44,449 nucleotides of DNA from Flavipsychrobacter sp. (GCA_025963465.1 JAOQAP010000080.1:1-44449), one strand, 5' to 3'. Numbered from the stretch's first letter, positions 34,501 to 42,800 are shown. Made by a program: numbers and translations. Notes: generated by a model not told the origin, from the letters alone.

Positions 34501-34761
34501 CTTCCGGTTTTTTCCGGTGCCTCTTCCTACCTCGTCGGGTTTTTCAGCTTACAAATCCCCGTTTGCTTGTTCAGTTTTATTGAGGATTTTGACATTTTGG
34601 CTTGGTATGTTTCCCACACCTTGCGATGCACAATAATTGAGCCAAATTATATGACATGACAGAATAAATTTCAGCCGTTATATTGCTGCCCAGTGGTAGT
34701 TTTTAGCTCATCCTATTTGCCTATATAGAAAGAGTTTTGTATTTTCAATAAAACATATACT

Positions 34762-34962
34762 ATGACACCCTTTGAAGCATATCAGCAATACAATAAACTG
34801 TGGGCCGAGTTACGCGCGATTTCAAGAAAGGCCAGCATTTTTTATAACATTATGAAAAATAATCCAGGCAATAACAACGTGCTTCGGAATTACTATTTAT
34901 TAGGAAAGCAATCGGAAAAAATCATTTGCGAAATAAATGCGCTTCCAAATATTAGATTATAA
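34762..34962 (+). CDS. small protein of unknown function at the island edge
   Basis: This open frame encodes 66 residues (MTPFEAYQQYNKLWAELRAI...), likely a helical hairpin with mixed charge and no signal or membrane segment. It lies 80 bases upstream of the abortive-infection-like gene on the same strand and shares its AT-rich composition, so it could be part of that unit, for example as a small regulator. No family recognised. The open frame is short, and there is no clear promoter or ribosome binding site. It may be spurious. Confidence 0.4.
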   Translation: MTPFEAYQQYNKLWAELRAISRKASIFYNIMKNNPGNNNVLRNYYLLGKQSEKIICEINALPNIRL

Positions 34963-35042
34963 ACATGCGTTGCAAACAACATTTCAGGGCATCCTCGTTA
35001 CAAACTAGGACGAGTAAGAGTTAGTTATAAAGCAACGTTTTC

Positions 35043-36257
35043 ATGAAAGCATATATCATAGTAAATAGCATTATCTTAGTAGGTCTAGCTGTATTTTGTG
35101 GTTATTTATTCTATAAACAAAAGACTACCGAAAAAAAGATTGAGTATAACACTGCCGAACCCAAACAAAAGATTGATTGGAGAGTAAGCGGTCTTCTAAT
35201 GCTCGCACTTTTATTTATTTTGTTGTCTGCAATATCTCCATTGCTATTCACAAGCAAAGCAATAAGTACAGAGTTTGATTTTACAAAAACAGGAGCTATT
35301 GGCGATACTATAGGTGGACTAATGAACCCGTTTATAACGCTGGCGGGAGTTATAGTAACGGGTCTTGCTTTTTATATGCAATATCAAGCCAATAGCCAGC
35401 AGCTGCAACTTTTTCATAAAGAGCAAGAATCAAACAAAGAACAATTTCAAAGTCAAATAGACAATCAAAAAAATGAAAATCGCATTCAACAATTTGAATC
35501 ACAGTTTTATGAAATGCTAAGATTGCATCGAGAAAACGTGACGGAAATGGAGATAGAAGGGTATAATTTCAAAGAAACAAAAGACGGACTTGAACGGTAT
35601 GAAAAATCTACACATGGCCGAAAGACATTTGTTGTAATGAAAACGGAATTTGAGTGCATTCTAGCTGCATACGCGAACGGCGGGAGTTTAAACAAAGAAG
35701 CCTTTCAAAAATGTTACAGCCTATTTTTTTCTGGATTGGACTACTTTGCAAAAGTTTATCCGGATGAAACGACCTATGTTGAACTATTGAGGGTCGCAAG
35801 AAAACAACATGAAGAACCACACCTAAACGAAACACCAATTGCTACCAATGCAAACCGGAAACACTTTTTGAAAAATGCCAATTTGCACTTTAATTATAAG
35901 CCATTTTCCGGACATGACTCGCGTTTAGGGCACTATTATCGACATTTATACTTTACAGTGAAGTCTGTTGTGACAAGTGATACAATAATTAACTATAGTG
36001 ACAAAATGAAGTATTTGCGAATACTTAGGGCACAACTATCAAATCACGAGCAAATAATGCTATTTTATAATTGGCTGGGTGGGCACGGGTGGGCTTGGGA
36101 AAATGAAGAAAATCATTTTTTTACGGAATACTGCATGATACATAACTTATGGCATAATAACCTTTTTCAAGATAAATTTATCGCTGACATGGTAAATAGG
36201 CTACGCAAAAAAGCGGTGAAACAACGTCAAGGTTCTATGTTTGAAATTGATTCGTAA
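35043..36257 (+). CDS. putative phage abortive infection protein (putAbiC type)
   Basis: This 404-residue protein has the layout of the putative phage abortive infection family (Pfam putAbiC): transmembrane helices at about residues 4-24, 49-69 and 93-112, the motif 'GAIGDTIGGLMNPFITLAGVI' before the third helix, and a coiled-coil stretch (113-150). A cytosolic domain follows, starting 'QFESQFYEMLRLHRENV' and including 'GHYYRHLYFTVKSV' and 'LRILRAQLSNHEQIMLFYN'. Members are linked by homology to lactococcal AbiC-type phage exclusion; the trigger and killing mechanism are not established. The gene is distinctly more AT-rich than the flanking housekeeping genes, suggesting horizontal gain. It converges on the NACHT gene with only about 100 bp between. 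Confidence 0.78.
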   Translation: MKAYIIVNSIILVGLAVFCGYLFYKQKTTEKKIEYNTAEPKQKIDWRVSGLLMLALLFILLSAISPLLFTSKAISTEFDFTKTGAIGDTIGGLMNPFITLAGVIVTGLAFYMQYQANSQQLQLFHKEQESNKEQFQSQIDNQKNENRIQQFESQFYEMLRLHRENVTEMEIEGYNFKETKDGLERYEKSTHGRKTFVVMKTEFECILAAYANGGSLNKEAFQKCYSLFFSGLDYFAKVYPDETTYVELLRVARKQHEEPHLNETPIATNANRKHFLKNANLHFNYKPFSGHDSRLGHYYRHLYFTVKSVVTSDTIINYSDKMKYLRILRAQLSNHEQIMLFYNWLGGHGWAWENEENHFFTEYCMIHNLWHNNLFQDKFIADMVNRLRKKAVKQRQGSMFEIDS

Positions 36258-36358
36258 AAAATATGGTGATTGCACTTTTAAAACGAGGAATAGATTCCCT
36301 TCTGTGAATGCTTTAACATGTGAAAACAACGGACAACGTGGGGATACTTCAAGCTCAA

Positions 36359-38248
36359 TTATTGAGATGAAAATATGAATTCAGGTTTAACAAAAACAAG
36401 CTTAGGCAAGGTGTATTGATCCGTCGTTGAATGTAGTTCATAATAGTGATAATTTTCTTCAGTATAGCCTGCTTTGGTGGTACGAGAATAATACTTATTT
36501 ATGTTTAGCTTATTTCTTTTGAAAATCAATTCTAAAAAATTTTCAAATAATAATGTTGCTGGTTGGTAAAAAAGAGATGGTTGCTTTATCTCAATTTGTT
36601 TATAAAGAGTAAATAAAATTACCAAGGCAAGTCCAATGACTTCCGAATTATTGAAATCGGGTTTTTCTAACACAAGTCTGTTCACAAATGTTCTAATAAA
36701 GCTGTCCTTTATCTCAATATCTTTGTCAATTTTATACAAAATGTCTATATTAAATGCTCTATTAGAATTTCTTAAGAGTTGTTTTCTTTTTCGAAGCTGT
36801 TCTTCAGTCAGCATCATAGTGGGGCAAAAGTGATTTACTACTAGTTCAGAAAAATAGTCACTTGGGTTTGATGAAATCGCAATTGCAATAGCTAGTTCAT
36901 TTGGAATTGAATAAATATCAACTCTAGGTATATTTGGCAATTTTACTAAATGCTCACTAGTTAAATATTCTTGAATCGATTTATGCGCAAATTCATAGGA
37001 ATCAATTCCTACTTGAAGAATTAATCCGTTATGCGTTTCAATTTCTTGAACAACATTTTTTATGTCATTTTTTTGAAGTCCAAAATTCAAGTGTATTTTG
37101 CTATAGATATGTTTTATATCATCCTTATCAAAGACTGATTTATTGTAACTAATTGTTAATTCATATGATAGCCATGATAAGAACTCGGATTTCCTATCTA
37201 CATCAAACTGGCTGTATTGCGAAATTCGCTTAACCCCTCGTTGTTCGTCCCATTCTTCTAGTAAAAGATTAACAATCTTTCGATAAACAGTTTTGGGTTT
37301 CTCAGGAATTCGCCCACTTCGTTCGAAAATAGCGCATAAGTGTGCCAAAGTGAGAGGTCGCATTGTTGTATCTAAAAATGGCGACTTATTTAAATCACTA
37401 ATAAATGAATCTATTTTTTCTTTTTCAATAAGCCATTTAGTTGCAAAGTCTAGGATTTGTTTATTATTTAATGGGCATATTTCCAACACCTCAACATTGT
37501 CTATGCTATAATTATAATCGCTACTCCGAGAAGTTAATATTATTCTAGATTTACACAATGTCAAGGTAAGCGTCCTAAACTCTTCCAGTATTTTTTTCTT
37601 TAAATTCGCATCGCTAATTTCGTCATATCCATCTAAGATTATTATCGCACTCCAGGCTTCTAAAAGAGATATAACAACGTTCTGTTTGATTGTGTCAAAA
37701 TTATCATTCTGTACCGCATTCTTACTCAATATCAAACCAAAGACATCAAATAGGATATTTAATAATGATACCTTCTCAATGTTGCTTGCATTTAACTCTC
37801 GTAACCTTATTATTATTGGAATTTTAAACTTATCTTGATTGTACTTTTCGTCCAGTATGACCGCTTGACATATATTCTTCATCAATGTAGTTTTACCAGC
37901 TCCAGGTTGTCCAAGTAACACTATATGATGATCTACATGGCTAAACAATGACTTAGAAGGTATCTTTTCCAGTGTCTCATTATCCAACTTTAGCTTTTGG
38001 GGCATGAGATATATGTCTATATTAATGAAAATATCAGCTAATCTTTTTATGCTAGATATATCCTTAAAATTAATTTCATCTGACCAAGTTATTATTTGTT
38101 GCAAATGTTTCGAAATTGAGTTCTCAATATCAATATAAGAGTGTTTGAAAGTAACCTCTTTTTCTTTTAGCAATTTACTAACTGCTTTTGTTGCCTTGTC
38201 AACCGTTTTTTTAATAAAAAGATTCGCTATAATAGTTGCTATTTGCAT
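36359..38248 (-). CDS. NACHT-domain NTPase (NLR-like), candidate anti-phage protein
   Basis: This 629-residue STAND NTPase has three visible parts. The helical N-terminal domain (1-105; 'MQIATIIANLFIKKTVDKAT') is of the NACHT-N-terminal-helical sort. The NACHT core has Walker A GQPGAGKTT (113-121), Walker B 'IIILDGYDEI' (D206, D209, E210) and a sensor segment 'IILTSRS' (236-242). The winged-helix part ends in the typical 'FAHKSIQEYLTSEHL' (420-434). The C-terminal 190 residues contain no LRR, WD40 or TPR repeats that I can see and would be the sensor. Bacterial NACHT proteins (bNACHT) are known anti-phage NLR relatives. The strongly AT-rich composition and the adjacent putAbiC-type gene support a defence role, which remains an inference. 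Confidence 0.85.
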   Translation of the reverse strand: MQIATIIANLFIKKTVDKATKAVSKLLKEKEVTFKHSYIDIENSISKHLQQIITWSDEINFKDISSIKRLADIFINIDIYLMPQKLKLDNETLEKIPSKSLFSHVDHHIVLLGQPGAGKTTLMKNICQAVILDEKYNQDKFKIPIIIRLRELNASNIEKVSLLNILFDVFGLILSKNAVQNDNFDTIKQNVVISLLEAWSAIIILDGYDEISDANLKKKILEEFRTLTLTLCKSRIILTSRSSDYNYSIDNVEVLEICPLNNKQILDFATKWLIEKEKIDSFISDLNKSPFLDTTMRPLTLAHLCAIFERSGRIPEKPKTVYRKIVNLLLEEWDEQRGVKRISQYSQFDVDRKSEFLSWLSYELTISYNKSVFDKDDIKHIYSKIHLNFGLQKNDIKNVVQEIETHNGLILQVGIDSYEFAHKSIQEYLTSEHLVKLPNIPRVDIYSIPNELAIAIAISSNPSDYFSELVVNHFCPTMMLTEEQLRKRKQLLRNSNRAFNIDILYKIDKDIEIKDSFIRTFVNRLVLEKPDFNNSEVIGLALVILFTLYKQIEIKQPSLFYQPATLLFENFLELIFKRNKLNINKYYSRTTKAGYTEENYHYYELHSTTDQYTLPKLVFVKPEFIFSSQ

Positions 38249-38430
38249 TTTACCTTTTTTCGTTAAAGCTACAATAATTTATATGCATAATTATTTAAAA
38301 GGCACCATGCTCTCTGTATGTTATACAATGCGATAACATCTATACATATTATTATTTTTATTACATAAATAAACCTAAGTATACTTGCATTGATTGCTTT
38401 ACTAAGTAAATAAGGCTTCCTTCATTTCCG

Positions 38431-38438
38431 TACCTTTG
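38431..38438 (+). promoter_or_regulatory. -7 element (TACCTTTG) for the ABC-F gene, 8 bases from ATG
   Basis: TACCTTTG matches TAnnTTTG and ends 8 bases before the ATG at 38447, so the mRNA leader would be only a few bases long. A TTG-like -33 element is not evident at the right distance. Confidence 0.6.
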
Positions 38439-38446
38439 CGACCCTT

Positions 38447-40357
38447 ATGCATTACGTATCAGCAGAAAAGATCAGCAAGAGTTACGGTATCAAGCCGCTA
38501 TTTACCAATATCACGTTTCACATCAGCGAGGGCGATAAGATAGCCCTTATAGCGCGGAACGGGAGCGGCAAGAGTACCCTGCTGAAGATACTGAGCGGAA
38601 AGGACAATGTGGACGAGGGCACGGTATGGATACATAAGGACGTGACGGTGGCGCTCTTTGAGCAGGAGCCGGAGTTTGCAGAGGAGCTGAGTGTGCTGGA
38701 TAATATATTTCACTACAAGCACCCCGTGGCCGAGGCCATGCGCAACTACGAAAAGATACTGGCAGAGGGCAGCAAGGACCACGAGGCGCTGAGCGCAGCC
38801 CTGAGCAAGATAGACGAGCTGGGCGCATGGGACTTTGAGGCCAAGGTGCACCAGATACTGAACAAGCTGAACATCACCAACCTGGACCAGAAGGTAAAGA
38901 CCCTGAGCGGCGGACAGCGCAAGCGCGTGGCGCTGGCACAGGTACTGATAGATATAGGTTTTGAGCACAAGCATGTGCTGCTGATAATGGATGAGCCTAC
39001 CAACCACCTGGACGTGGGCATGGTAGAATGGCTGGAAAACTACCTGAACCAGCAGAAGGTGACCCTGCTGATGGTGACCCATGATCGTTACTTCCTGGAG
39101 GACGTATGCGATACCATATGGGAGCTGGACAACGAGGTGCTCTACAGCTACGCCGGCGACTACCAGGCCTACCTGGAAAAGAAAGCGGCAAGGATAGAGA
39201 ACACGATAGCGAACATAGACAAGGCGAAGAACCTCTTCCGCAAGGAGCTGGAATGGATGCGCAAGCAGCCCAAGGCGAGAACGACGAAGAGCAAGAGCAG
39301 GCAGGATAATTTTTACGAGATACAAACAAAGGCAAAGCAGAAAGTAGAGGACAACCAGGTGGAGCTGCAAATGAAAATGAGCAGGCTGGGCGGCAAGATA
39401 GCAGAGCTGAAGAAAGTATATAAGAGCTATGGCGACAAGGTGATCCTGAAAGGGTTTGACTATACCTTTAAAAAGGGTGAGCGCATAGGCATAATAGGTG
39501 AGAACGGCGCGGGCAAGAGTACCTTCCTGCATATGCTGCAGGGCATAGAAACGCAGGACAGCGGTAAGATAAACATAGGCGACACGGTCATCTTCGGCAA
39601 TTTCTCGCAGCAGGGGCTGGAGATAAAGGAGGACATGAGGCTCATAGAGTTTGTGAAGGATATAGCGGAGAATTTTCCGCTGGCTGATGGCAGCACGCTT
39701 ACGGCGTCGCAGTTCCTCACGCTGTTCCTCTTTCCGCCTGACCAGCAGTATACTTACCTGAGCAAGCTGAGCGGTGGTGAGAAGAAACGCCTGCAGTTGC
39801 TGGCGGTACTGTTCCGCAATCCTAACTTCCTGATACTGGATGAGCCTACAAACGACCTTGATCTCCCTACCCTGTCGGTACTGGAGAATTTCCTGAGCGA
39901 CTTCCCCGGCTGCCTGGTCATCGTATCGCACGATCGTTACTTTATGGACAGGCTGGTAGACCACCTGTTCATATTTGAGGGCGATGGCGTGGTAAGGGAC
40001 TTCCCTGGCAACTACAGCAACTACCGCATAGAAGAGAAGGCCAAAGAAAAGAACAAGGATAAAGACAATACAAAGAAACCGGAAGCGCCTGTGGTACAGG
40101 CAGCCGCACCGGTAGCCCCAAAACCTGCGGCGCCGGAGAAGAAGAAATTCTCCTTCAAAGACAAGCGCGAGTATGACCAGCTGGAAAAAGACATGGCAGC
40201 GCTGGAAGCAGAGAAGGTGACCATTACCGAAAAGATGATGGACCCTAACCTGAACTACGATGCCATACAGCAGCTAAGCAACCGCATGGTGCAGATAACA
40301 GCCCTGCTGGAAGAAAAGGAAATGAGGTGGCTGGAGCTGAGCGAGTATGTGTCTTAG
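38447..40357 (+). CDS. uup: ABC-F ATPase, Uup-like
   Basis: This 636-residue cytosolic protein has two ABC domains and no membrane part. Domain 1 has Walker A 'ARNGSGKST' (36-44, Ala in place of the first Gly), signature 'LSGGQRKRVALAQVL' and Walker B 'LLIMDEPTNHLD'. Domain 2 has 'GENGAGKST', 'LSGGEKKRLQLLAVL' and 'FLILDEPTNDLD'. The inter-domain linker 'RKELEWMRKQPKARTTKSKSR' and a long charged C-terminal coiled coil after a Pro/Ala-rich spacer (about 555-636) are typical of Uup. ABC-F proteins act on the ribosome or on nucleic acid structures; Uup has been tied to DNA transposition control and ribosome function. A -7 element only 8 bases upstream gives almost no leader. Confidence 0.9.
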   Translation: MHYVSAEKISKSYGIKPLFTNITFHISEGDKIALIARNGSGKSTLLKILSGKDNVDEGTVWIHKDVTVALFEQEPEFAEELSVLDNIFHYKHPVAEAMRNYEKILAEGSKDHEALSAALSKIDELGAWDFEAKVHQILNKLNITNLDQKVKTLSGGQRKRVALAQVLIDIGFEHKHVLLIMDEPTNHLDVGMVEWLENYLNQQKVTLLMVTHDRYFLEDVCDTIWELDNEVLYSYAGDYQAYLEKKAARIENTIANIDKAKNLFRKELEWMRKQPKARTTKSKSRQDNFYEIQTKAKQKVEDNQVELQMKMSRLGGKIAELKKVYKSYGDKVILKGFDYTFKKGERIGIIGENGAGKSTFLHMLQGIETQDSGKINIGDTVIFGNFSQQGLEIKEDMRLIEFVKDIAENFPLADGSTLTASQFLTLFLFPPDQQYTYLSKLSGGEKKRLQLLAVLFRNPNFLILDEPTNDLDLPTLSVLENFLSDFPGCLVIVSHDRYFMDRLVDHLFIFEGDGVVRDFPGNYSNYRIEEKAKEKNKDKDNTKKPEAPVVQAAAPVAPKPAAPEKKKFSFKDKREYDQLEKDMAALEAEKVTITEKMMDPNLNYDAIQQLSNRMVQITALLEEKEMRWLELSEYVS

Positions 40358-40365
40358 AGTAGAAA

Positions 40366-40400
40366 GTCATAAGTAGAAAGTCGAAAGTCGTGAGTAATAG
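40366..40400. repeat. short intergenic repeat of the 'AAAGTCGAAAGTCGTGAG' family
   Basis: Tandem-like words AGAAAGTC, ATAAGTAGAAAGTC and GAAAGTCGTGAG follow the uup stop. This AGTCGAAAGTC-type word is common between genes in Bacteroidota. Confidence 0.5.
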
Positions 40401-40417
40401 TAAAATGAGTGTGCGTA

Positions 40418-40452
40418 ACACTTCCCCTCTTGAGAGGGGTTAGGGGTGTGTT
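40418..40452. repeat. hairpin-forming intergenic repeat (CCCCTCT/AGAGGGG), copy B
   Basis: Second copy of the 33255-33290 element, in the same orientation, differing in about one central base. It lies 60 bp after uup and could serve as its terminator. Confidence 0.7.
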
Positions 40453-40492
40453 AATATAAAATCAATGCTCCTTTTCGCTGATTACTTTTCAT

Positions 40493-40500
40493 TAAATTTG
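40493..40500 (+). promoter_or_regulatory. -7 element (TAAATTTG) for the LolA-like gene
   Basis: TAAATTTG matches TAnnTTTG and lies 25 bases before the ATG at 40526. No clear -33 element is visible. Confidence 0.5.
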
Positions 40501-40525
40501 TAACTGATTTTTATAAATACAGAAC

Positions 40526-41233
40526 ATGAACATAGTAAAGCAAATAGCAACAGCGGTAATGATATTGGCAGCAGGTGCTGCGCAGGCACAAACTGCTGAC
40601 GAAATAATACAGAAGCATATAGATGCCATAGGCGGTAAAAAGTGGGACAACATCCACTCCATGAAAATGAGCGGCGGGCTGAGCGTGCAGGGTATGGAAG
40701 TATCTATGAGCCAGACGGTGGAAGACAACAAAGGCATGCGCATGGACCTGAGCATACTGGGCAACAACTGCTACACCATCATCACACCGAAAGAGGGCTG
40801 GGTATACATGCCCATACAGCCGGGTATGGACAAGGTAACACCAATGACAGAAGACGAACTGAAGATGTCGCAATACAAGCTGAATGTGCGCGGTGTGCAG
40901 ATAGCGGACAAGTCGCTGATCTCTAAGTCAGACTACCTGGGCATAGACTCTGTGAATGGCGTAGCATGCTACAAAGTAAAAGTTGCCGACAAGGGCGGCA
41001 ACCTGCAGACCGCTTACTTCGATACCAAAAACTATTACCTCGTACGCTCTGAGAGCCTTGTGAAGATACAGGACCAGGAGCAGGAAATGGGCATTGACTT
41101 CAGCAATTTCAAGACCCTTCCGGAAGGCATTACTATGGCCATGGTATGGGGCACCCCACAGGGCGATGTGACACTGAAATCTATAGAGGTGAACAAGAAG
41201 TATGATGATGCGATCTTTAAGCCGGGTAAGTGA
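40526..41233 (+). CDS. secreted LolA-fold-like (outer membrane lipoprotein-sorting-like) protein
   Basis: This 235-residue protein has a signal peptide (MNIVKQIATAVMILAAGAAQAQ). A helix follows ('ADEIIQKHIDAIGGKKWDNIHS'), then alternating beta strands: 'GWVYMPIQPG', 'VNGVACYKVKVAD', 'AYFDTKNYYLVRSES'. This pattern, with the opening 'IxxxHxxAxGG' helix, is typical of Bacteroidota proteins with a LolA/LppX-like half-barrel that may bind lipids in the periplasm. It is not LolA itself, and the ligand is unknown. A -7 element lies 25 bases before the ATG and a weak hairpin about 50 bases after the stop. The sigma-factor gene follows but probably has its own promoter. Confidence 0.7.
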   Translation: MNIVKQIATAVMILAAGAAQAQTADEIIQKHIDAIGGKKWDNIHSMKMSGGLSVQGMEVSMSQTVEDNKGMRMDLSILGNNCYTIITPKEGWVYMPIQPGMDKVTPMTEDELKMSQYKLNVRGVQIADKSLISKSDYLGIDSVNGVACYKVKVADKGGNLQTAYFDTKNYYLVRSESLVKIQDQEQEMGIDFSNFKTLPEGITMAMVWGTPQGDVTLKSIEVNKKYDDAIFKPGK

Positions 41234-41280
41234 TGCTGGGTTCTGGATATTGGATACTAGATTCTTGATACTTGACTGAG
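41234..41280. repeat. dispersed intergenic repeat of the 'GGATACTAGATTC' family
   Basis: Inverted relative of the 17988-18026 element, made of the same words (CTGGATA, GATACTAG, GATACTTGA). It starts one base after the LolA-like stop. Confidence 0.55.
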
Positions 41281-41281
41281 G

Positions 41282-41301
41282 TGGCTACTGTATGGTAGCC
41301 A
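41282..41301 (+). terminator. possible weak terminator after the LolA-like gene
   Basis: A 7-bp stem, TGGCTAC paired with GTAGCCA, encloses a 6-base loop and is followed by TTCTTA. It is short and has only a poor T-tract. Confidence 0.35.
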
Positions 41302-41389
41302 TTCTTATGTATATTAGCAGCCTAAGCATTTTGTTATAGACAATATCTCACTTTCCGCATTACGGTCCGGCGACCAGGAGGCATTTAGA

Positions 41390-41917
41390 TTGCTGGTAGA
41401 TACCTACCGGCAAAAAGTGTTTAATACTGCTATTGGCCTGGTTCAGGACCATGGCGCTGCGGAGGATATTACGCAGGAGGTGTTTGTGAGTGTGTTCCGG
41501 TCGCTGCTGTCATTCAATGAGCAATCGTCTATAGCCACATGGATATACCGGATAACGGTGAACAAATGCATGGACCACCTGCGGGCAAAGACAAGACAGA
41601 AGAAGTATGGCATATTCGGACAGCTGTTCCACAGGGATGGCAGCGAAGCCTATAATGAGCAACCTGATTTTGACCATCCCGGCATAAAGCTGGAACAGCG
41701 GGAAAATGCCCGGTACCTGTTCCGCGCCATAGAGACCCTGCCGGAAAACCAGAAAACGGTCTTCATACTGGCCAATATTGAAGAATTACCCCAGAAAGAG
41801 ATAGCGGAGATCATGAATATGTCGCTGAAGGCGGTGGAATCGCTATTGCAGCGGGCAAAGGGCAACCTGCGGAAAAAACTGGCCCATATTTATGACCGAA
41901 GGAAAAATGATAAATGA
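41390..41917 (+). CDS. ECF-type RNA polymerase sigma-70 factor
   Basis: Region 2 is seen as 'LLVDTYRQKVFNTAIGLVQDHGAAEDITQEVFVSVFRSL', with 'IATWIYRITVNKCMDHLRAK' following. Region 4 is 'LPENQKTVFILANIEELPQKEIAEIMNMSLKAVESLLQRAKGNLRKKL'. The start is uncertain: the given start is TTG at 41390, but family-like sequence (LSALRSGDQEAFR) continues upstream in the same open frame to about 41345 with no ATG, GTG or TTG. The true N terminus therefore uses an unusual codon or a small upstream frameshift exists. It is followed 17 bases later by a small membrane protein and then a CpxP-like protein, the layout of an envelope-stress ECF unit. Confidence 0.85.
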   Translation: MLVDTYRQKVFNTAIGLVQDHGAAEDITQEVFVSVFRSLLSFNEQSSIATWIYRITVNKCMDHLRAKTRQKKYGIFGQLFHRDGSEAYNEQPDFDHPGIKLEQRENARYLFRAIETLPENQKTVFILANIEELPQKEIAEIMNMSLKAVESLLQRAKGNLRKKLAHIYDRRKNDK

Positions 41918-41934
41918 ACGTCTAAATAACTGTT

Positions 41935-42234
41935 ATGGACAATAATGCAAATAAGGAGCGGTGGATAGATGAGGTGATGGAGAGTACTTATGGTATTACC
42001 AAAGCACAGCCACGGGCTGACCTCTACGGCCGGGTAACGGCGAAGATAAGCCAGGGTGGAGGCGCTACTATTATGGCCATACCTGTAACCAGGTGGGTAG
42101 CCGCCGCTATGATATTGCTGGCGCTAAACATAGGCTCAGCGGTCTATTATGGTACCAGGAGTGAACAAAAGACAACGGCTAACGATAATCCTTTTGCCGC
42201 AGCAATGCAGGCAGAATCAACTTATAATTACTAA
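41935..42234 (+). CDS. small single-span membrane protein, likely anti-sigma partner
   Basis: This 99-residue protein has an N-terminal soluble part of about 50 residues ('WIDEVMESTYGITKAQPRADLYGRVTAKI'), one membrane helix (about residues 55-72, 'WVAAAMILLALNIGSAVYY') and a short outer tail. Its position right after the ECF sigma gene and before a CpxP-like gene, with translational overlap to the latter (stop and start share base 42234), suggests an anti-sigma or sigma-modulating role. The N-terminal sequence does not show a clear zinc-binding HxxxCxxC anti-sigma motif, so this is inferred from context only. Confidence 0.65.
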   Translation: MDNNANKERWIDEVMESTYGITKAQPRADLYGRVTAKISQGGGATIMAIPVTRWVAAAMILLALNIGSAVYYGTRSEQKTTANDNPFAAAMQAESTYNY

Positions 42235-42800
42235 TGGCTGCACAAACATCAACCAGGATATGGCAATGGGCAGCTATACTGCTGCTGCTCTGCAATATAG
42301 GCCTGATACTGACCATATGGCTAAAGCCGGGCAGGCAGGACCATGGCCGCAGGGAAACACCCCGCGACTTTGTGATCCGCAACCTGCAGTTCACAGATAA
42401 GCAGGTGGCTGATTACGACCTGCTCATTAAAGACCATCGTGCTGCCATGAACAGGCTGCATAAGGATAACATGGGGTACCGGCAGACGCTGTTTGCTACG
42501 CTCAGCGGCAAGACCACGACCAATGCAGATTCGCTGGGGCAGCTGATAGCAAAGAACCAGCAGGACATAGAACTGGTGACCTACAAGCACTTTATGCAGG
42601 TACGCACATTGTGCACCGATGAGCAAAAGGCGAAGTTTGACGAAATAATAGGTGAGGTGATCAAAAAGATGAACGGCCATGGCGGTCCACCGCCACCACC
42701 TGATGGGCACGGCCCACCGCCGGACGGGCAAGGCCCGCCACCGGATGGAGAGGGGCCACCTGAAGGAAGGGACGGCCCTCCCCCACCTGATGAACATTAA
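42234..42800 (+). CDS. CpxP/Spy-like periplasmic stress protein with Pro-rich tail
   Basis: This 188-residue protein has an N-terminal membrane anchor (residues 12-30) and then a helical hairpin region typical of CpxP/Spy/ZraP-type periplasmic metal or stress proteins: 'FVIRNLQFTDKQVADYDLLIKDHRAAMNRLHKDN', then 'QDIELVTYKHFMQVRTLCTDEQKAKFDEII'. The C-terminal 40 residues are GPPPDG-type repeats, flexible and possibly metal-binding through His/Asp. The start overlaps the upstream stop by one base (TAATG), so the two are translationally coupled. It is likely a product of the ECF unit that senses or buffers envelope stress. Confidence 0.8.
   Translation: MAAQTSTRIWQWAAILLLLCNIGLILTIWLKPGRQDHGRRETPRDFVIRNLQFTDKQVADYDLLIKDHRAAMNRLHKDNMGYRQTLFATLSGKTTTNADSLGQLIAKNQQDIELVTYKHFMQVRTLCTDEQKAKFDEIIGEVIKKMNGHGGPPPPPDGHGPPPDGQGPPPDGEGPPEGRDGPPPPDEH

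Larger units (their letters stand above)
33914..34761. other. 848-bp gene-poor, repeat-rich intergenic region
   Basis: No convincing gene lies here; the short open frames are built from repeats and lack family features. It contains a dispersed 'GTCATTCTGAGGAACGAAG' word and two diverged copies of a composite direct repeat with extra CTTCCGGAA-type words. It separates the methyltransferase gene from the AT-rich defence-like island. Confidence 0.6.

Noticed and set aside
38498-39964. 488-codon open frame on the reverse strand inside uup
   Set aside because: It is a shadow of the ABC-F gene, whose Walker and signature motifs are in the forward frame; its translation is low-complexity Leu/Gln/Val-rich with no domain.
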